NCBI GenBank assembly: GCA_947470005.1
Contig: CANISA010000067.1
Coordinates: 1-7,800 of the forward strand
DNA from: Legionellaceae bacterium
Lineage (GTDB): Bacteria > Pseudomonadota > Gammaproteobacteria > Legionellales > Legionellaceae
Reading direction: 5' to 3'
DNA length: 7,800 bases
Shown here: one piece after another, positions 5,683 through 7,800 of the stretch
Position numbering within the stretch: position 1 is the stretch's first letter
Layout of the letters: each line of letters begins with the position of its first letter
Program-made: the position numbers and the translations under genes
Notes under the pieces: generated by a model
The model's input: the letters and a program-made list of their open reading frames with translations, nothing else
What the model was told of the DNA's origin: nothing
The model's database searches: none

Positions 5683-6323
5683 GCCGTCCCCTCACCAATC
5701 TCAATCATGTGTTCACTGATGTACCGATACGGCGGCACTTCTAAATTAATCGGCGCGGGAACATGCTTAAACACCCGACCCGCTAAGTCAAACGCAGAGC
5801 CATGACACGGGCAATAAAAGCCTCCAAGCCATGCGAGATCTCGCTCGTTTTCATGCGGCTCATACCGAGGCACGCAACCTAAATGCGTGCAGATCCCAAT
5901 CAGCACGAGGTATTCTGGTTTAATGGAGCGATAGGCATTGGCTGCATAAGCCGGTTGTTGAGGCACAAGGGAGGACGGATCGCGTAATTCAGGGTTAGGC
6001 CTGGATAAATCCGCCAGCATAGCAGCCGTCCGCCGAATCACCCACACGGGCTTTCCTCTCCACAGAACCGTCATCTGCTGACCTGGTTTCAGTTGGCTCA
6101 AATCAACCCGCACTGGAGCGCCCTCCGCGCGCGCTTTCGCACTCGGAAGCCAAGACGACACCAGCGGCGTCAACGCACACAACGCCCCTCCCCCGCCGAG
6201 AACAGCCACGGCCGTGAGAAGAAAGCGGCGTCTCGATTCATCCACCGGATCAACCGTCACGAGCGCATCCTGCGCTGCGGGTGAATTTTCTTGCTTAACC
6301 ATATCAAAACCAGGACCATACAA
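5679..6323 (-). CDS. petA: Rieske iron-sulfur subunit of cytochrome bc1 complex
   Basis: Membrane-anchored [2Fe-2S] protein that takes the first electron of quinol at the Qo site and shuttles it to cytochrome c1. The 214-residue frame has a twin-arginine export motif, SRRRFLL (30-36), then a hydrophobic anchor (about 37-58) and a hinge region near 60-70. The Rieske cluster motifs are CTHLGC (145-150) and CPCHGS (171-176), giving ligands C145, H147, C171 and H174 and the disulfide C150-C173. The frame opens with a TTG that has a good GAGG ribosome binding site six bases upstream. The first ATG is at codon 8 (6300-6302) and lacks a convincing site. Both starts keep the export motif; I favour TTG by the ribosome binding site. 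The stop overlaps the petB start by four bases. It is the first gene of petABC. Confidence 0.96.
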   Translation of the reverse strand: MYGPGFDMVKQENSPAAQDALVTVDPVDESRRRFLLTAVAVLGGGGALCALTPLVSSWLPSAKARAEGAPVRVDLSQLKPGQQMTVLWRGKPVWVIRRTAAMLADLSRPNPELRDPSSLVPQQPAYAANAYRSIKPEYLVLIGICTHLGCVPRYEPHENERDLAWLGGFYCPCHGSAFDLAGRVFKHVPAPINLEVPPYRYISEHMIEIGEGTA

Positions 6324-6329
6324 TGAGTG

Positions 6330-6333
6330 CCTC
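6330..6333 (-). promoter_or_regulatory. Ribosome binding site favouring a TTG start for petA
   Basis: On the minus strand GAGG is followed by CACTCA and then TTG (6321-6323). Spacing of six bases is ideal. The alternative ATG seven codons in (6300-6302) is preceded by GGTCCTGGTTTTGAT, which has no good match. This decides the start in favour of TTG, though not conclusively. Confidence 0.5.
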
Positions 6334-6406
6334 AGTTATATCAAAGAATAGACGGGTTGGAAACAAAATATCCCAAATGAAACCATGATATGATGGCAAA
6401 ACAACA

Positions 6407-6427
6407 ACTATATTGCTGCCGCAGCGG
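6407..6427 (-). promoter_or_regulatory. Weak promoter-like site and overlapping short palindromes before petA
   Basis: The minus strand has TATAGT (6407-6412), five of six to the -10 consensus. It is preceded by two overlapping palindromes, GCTGCGGCAGC (6415-6425) and CCGCTGCGG (6419-6427), and upstream of them a run of eight Ts. No good -35 exists at the right distance. A second -10-like TATACT lies at about 6451-6457. Because rpsI has its own terminator, petABC should have a promoter in this 140-base gap, but which site is used is uncertain. Confidence 0.25.
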
Positions 6428-6461
6428 TAAAAAAAATGAAACTCTGGGAAGTATACTAAAC

Positions 6462-6488
6462 AAAAAAGCGCCACGAAGGCGCCTTTTT
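6462..6488 (-). terminator. Rho-independent terminator after rpsI
   Basis: The minus strand reads GCGCC, loop TTCGT, GGCGC and then six Ts, starting about 35 bases after the rpsI stop. The left side is preceded by five As, so the stem can lengthen with a one-base bulge and the structure could also work on the plus strand. It separates the ribosomal operon from petABC. Confidence 0.8.
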
Positions 6489-6519
6489 AATATTAGATCG
6501 GCGAATAATCGCCATCCAA

Positions 6520-6951
6520 TTATCGTTTCGAGTACTGTGTTGCGCGTCGTGCTTTGTGCAAGCCGACTTTTTTACGTTCCACACAACGTGAGTCACGTGT
6601 CAACAAACCTTTGGCTCGTAACTTTCTACGAAACGAGTCCGGCTCAGGCTCAGCACCCTCTGGGCGATCGCCTTCATCGTAAACAACCAATGCACGAGCA
6701 ATACCTAAGCGAATGGCTCCTGCTTGTCCAGAAATTCCGCCACCAACAACCGTTGCGTAGACATCAAATCGTGACAACATGTCCACAGCCTCAAGAGGCT
6801 GTCTAATCACCATGCATGACGTTTCACGACCAAAATAATCCGTGACAGCACGCTTATTAACAATAATCTCACCCTTGCCTGGGCGAAGAAACACCCGTGC
6901 AGATGAACTTTTTCTACGACCGGTTCCGTAATATTGCTTCGTTTGAGCCAT
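6520..6951 (-). CDS. rpsI: 30S ribosomal protein S9, with an internal insertion
   Basis: S9 is a small-subunit head protein whose C-terminal tail reaches the P-site tRNA. The product has 143 residues against about 130 in E. coli. The N-terminus QYYGTGRRKSSSARVFLRPG, YFGRET (39-44), RQPLE (50-54) and GGGISGQAGAIR (70-81) are standard. The C-terminus ERKKVGLHKARRATQYSKR (125-143) is intact and ends in the functional SKR. The extra length is a 12-residue insertion at about residues 94-106, just after ALVVYDE, carrying an acidic and Pro-rich EGAEPEPD. The gene starts five bases after rplM, with GAGGAA eight bases before its ATG, so the two are co-transcribed, as in most bacteria. Confidence 0.98.
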   Translation of the reverse strand: MAQTKQYYGTGRRKSSSARVFLRPGKGEIIVNKRAVTDYFGRETSCMVIRQPLEAVDMLSRFDVYATVVGGGISGQAGAIRLGIARALVVYDEGDRPEGAEPEPDSFRRKLRAKGLLTRDSRCVERKKVGLHKARRATQYSKR

Positions 6952-6956
6952 AATAC

Positions 6957-7391
6957 TTATTCCTCAATCTCTAGTTGCTTCGGTTGCTGTGCCTCGTGAG
7001 GGTGCTCTGTGCCCGCATAAACTTTAAGCTTGCGAAACATGTCGCGGCCCAATGGATTTTTCGGCAACATACCCTTGACTGCACGCTCAATGATTCGCGT
7101 CGGATCTTTTTTCTGCAGTTTTTCGAAAGAAATTGATTTAATCCCCCCTGGAAAACCAGAGTGACTGTAATATATTTTTTCTTTGAACTTGCGACCCGTA
7201 ACGACGACTTTTTCCGCATTCGTCACGATAATGTAATCCCCAGTATCCACATGAGGAGTGAATTCTGCTTTGTGCTTACCGCGTAAACGGCGAGCAATTT
7301 CTGTAGCAAGGCGACCCAACACTTTGTCACTGGCATCAATAATGAACCAGTCACGCTTAACTTCGTGTGCCTTGGCGCTAAATGTTTTCAT
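6957..7391 (-). CDS. rplM: 50S ribosomal protein L13
   Basis: Early-assembling large-subunit protein that binds 23S rRNA. The product has 144 residues against 142 in E. coli, and conservation is clear along its length: MKTFSAK at the start, WFIIDASDKVLGRLATEIAR (15-34), RGKHKAEFTPHVDTGDYI (37-54), AVKGMLPKNPLGR (103-115) and KLKVYAGTEHPHEAQQP (121-137). The ATG has a good ribosome binding site, GGAG, eight bases upstream. It is the first gene of the rplM-rpsI operon and has its own promoter inside an inverted repeat. In E. coli this operon is autoregulated by L13 through the rplM leader; a short hairpin just before the ribosome binding site here could play a comparable part, which is inference. 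Confidence 0.99.
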   Translation of the reverse strand: MKTFSAKAHEVKRDWFIIDASDKVLGRLATEIARRLRGKHKAEFTPHVDTGDYIIVTNAEKVVVTGRKFKEKIYYSHSGFPGGIKSISFEKLQKKDPTRIIERAVKGMLPKNPLGRDMFRKLKVYAGTEHPHEAQQPKQLEIEE

Positions 7392-7410
7392 TCAATTAAC
7401 TCCGTACTGC

Positions 7411-7423
7411 CTGGGTATCCCAG
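7411..7423 (-). promoter_or_regulatory. Small leader hairpin before the rplM ribosome binding site
   Basis: On the minus strand CTGGG, loop ATA, CCCAG forms a five-pair perfect stem that ends about seven bases before the GGAG of rplM. With the promoter proposed at 7437-7465, the leader is about 39 bases and this is its main structure. It could be the L13-responsive element or simply a structure that protects the message. Confidence 0.45.
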
Positions 7424-7427
7424 TCTT

Positions 7428-7460
7428 GAACGGGCGATTTTAACCAAAAGTCGCCCGTTC
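7428..7460. repeat. 10-bp perfect inverted repeat overlapping the rplM promoter
   Basis: GAACGGGCGA (7428-7437) and TCGCCCGTTC (7451-7460) are perfect inverted copies separated by 13 bases. One arm occupies the spacer between -35 and -10. The other covers the stretch from just after -10 to the predicted start. No T-run follows on either strand, so it is not a rho-independent terminator. The geometry suggests an operator for a dimeric regulator, or a hairpin in transcripts arriving from the ferredoxin gene. Confidence 0.65.
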
Positions 7461-7465
7461 CACAA
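7437..7465 (-). promoter_or_regulatory. Promoter of the rplM-rpsI operon
   Basis: The minus strand reads TTGTGG (7460-7465), a 17-bp spacer, then TAAAAT (7437-7442), three of six and five of six to consensus. The discriminator after -10 is GC-rich (CGCCCG), as in promoters that are shut down by ppGpp during amino-acid starvation. Predicted start is near 7430, giving a leader of about 39 bases. Confidence 0.55.
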
Positions 7466-7512
7466 GTAAAATCACACAAAATGATGCGTGCGAATAAAAA
7501 TAAGGGTTAGAT

Positions 7513-7800
7513 TCATGTATCTGACACTGAGCCCTGCTCAATCAACAACCGTTCAACAATGTTTCCATCGATAAGATGGCTTGCGATGATTTCATCAACG
7601 TCCGCAGTGGATGCATACGTGTACCAAACCGCCTCAGGGTAAATAACCAAGCAGGGACCTAGGCTACAACGCCCAAGGCAACCCGACTGGCTGATTCGTA
7701 CCTTTCCTTCGCCATGCAGATGCATGGCCTTCAATTGTTCCTTCGCATAATTGAAAAAAGACACGCCGCCCGAATTCGCGCAACACGTCTTACCAGCAGG
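7513..7800 (-). CDS. Thioredoxin-like [2Fe-2S] ferredoxin, 5' end beyond window
   Basis: Small cytoplasmic iron-sulfur protein of the thioredoxin-fold ferredoxin family; its partner reaction is not known from this sequence. Only the last 95 residues are in the window. The frame is open to the right edge, and a GTG at 7764 is internal, because the upstream codons give the family motif with KTCCANSGG. Visible cluster residues are C6 or C7 of this fragment, then C41 and C45 in GCLGRC, which fits the family pattern C-x10-12-C-x29-34-C-x3-C. The first Cys should lie just outside. GPCLVIYPEAVWY (48-60) and the end region with DVDEIIASHLIDG and VERLL are typical. It precedes rplM on the same strand by about 120 bases, and no clear terminator separates them, so some transcripts may run into rplM. 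Confidence 0.93.
   Translation of the reverse strand, partial: PAGKTCCANSGGVSFFNYAKEQLKAMHLHGEGKVRISQSGCLGRCSLGPCLVIYPEAVWYTYASTADVDEIIASHLIDGNIVERLLIEQGSVSDT

Noticed and set aside
6390..6806. Plus-strand open frame of 138 codons
   Set aside because: It lies antisense to rpsI and crosses its terminator; the clear S9 match on the minus strand explains the sequence.
7428..7460. Rho-independent terminator of the ferredoxin gene
   Set aside because: The stem is strong but no run of Ts follows on either strand, and it coincides with the rplM promoter.
7513..7764. Ferredoxin gene starting at the GTG at 7764
   Set aside because: Upstream codons stay open to the window edge and encode a conserved Cys region (KTCC), so the true start is outside.
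1..7800. CRISPR array, insertion sequence, tRNA or phage attachment site
   Set aside because: No regularly spaced repeats, transposase-like frame, terminal inverted repeats or cloverleaf-like sequence were seen on reading both strands.

Overview
The window looks like a chromosomal housekeeping segment of a gammaproteobacterium. The order rplM-rpsI, petA-petB-petC, sspA-sspB is the one known from Pseudomonas and related Gammaproteobacteria. Here it is followed by tsaE and a Tat/Sec-type cell-wall amidase gene, a pairing common in the same class. Protein details fit: cytochrome b has a 14-residue spacing between the helix-D haem histidines, S9 ends in a KARRATQYSKR-type tail, and SspB carries a ClpX-binding tail. 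Base composition is roughly balanced. The exact genus cannot be read from this; a Legionellales-like or other host-associated lineage is possible but only a guess. Almost everything is on the minus strand, so genes are read from the right edge to the left.

Right part (7800-6462): the 3' part of a thioredoxin-like [2Fe-2S] ferredoxin gene, then the ribosomal operon rplM-rpsI (L13, S9). This operon has its own promoter, which sits inside a 10-bp perfect inverted repeat, and a second small hairpin just before the rplM ribosome binding site. A rho-independent terminator follows rpsI.

Centre-right (6323-3908): petA-petB-petC, encoding the Rieske protein, cytochrome b and cytochrome c1 of the respiratory cytochrome bc1 complex. 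The three genes are joined by two 4-bp ATGA overlaps. Together they move electrons from quinol to a c-type cytochrome and pump protons. Cytochrome c1 is unusually short and the Qo motif of cytochrome b reads PLWY. The petC terminator lies inside the end of a convergent small gene.

Centre (3951-2308): about 1.65 kb that is foreign to the conserved gene order. It holds two unrecognised genes: a 116-residue charged protein on the plus strand, and a 365-residue protein on the minus strand with a C-terminal pair of hydrophobic segments and an in-frame 18-residue repeat. They diverge from an intergenic region with promoter-like sites for both and a 12-bp palindrome between them.

Left part (2275-1): an extended -10 promoter leads into sspA (stringent starvation protein A, RNA-polymerase-associated), sspB (ClpXP adaptor), tsaE (t6A tRNA modification ATPase) and an N-acetylmuramoyl-L-alanine amidase gene cut by the left edge. 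Spacings are 2 bp, 3 bp and a 4-bp overlap, so these four genes are probably one transcript. No tRNA, rRNA, insertion sequence or CRISPR array is visible.
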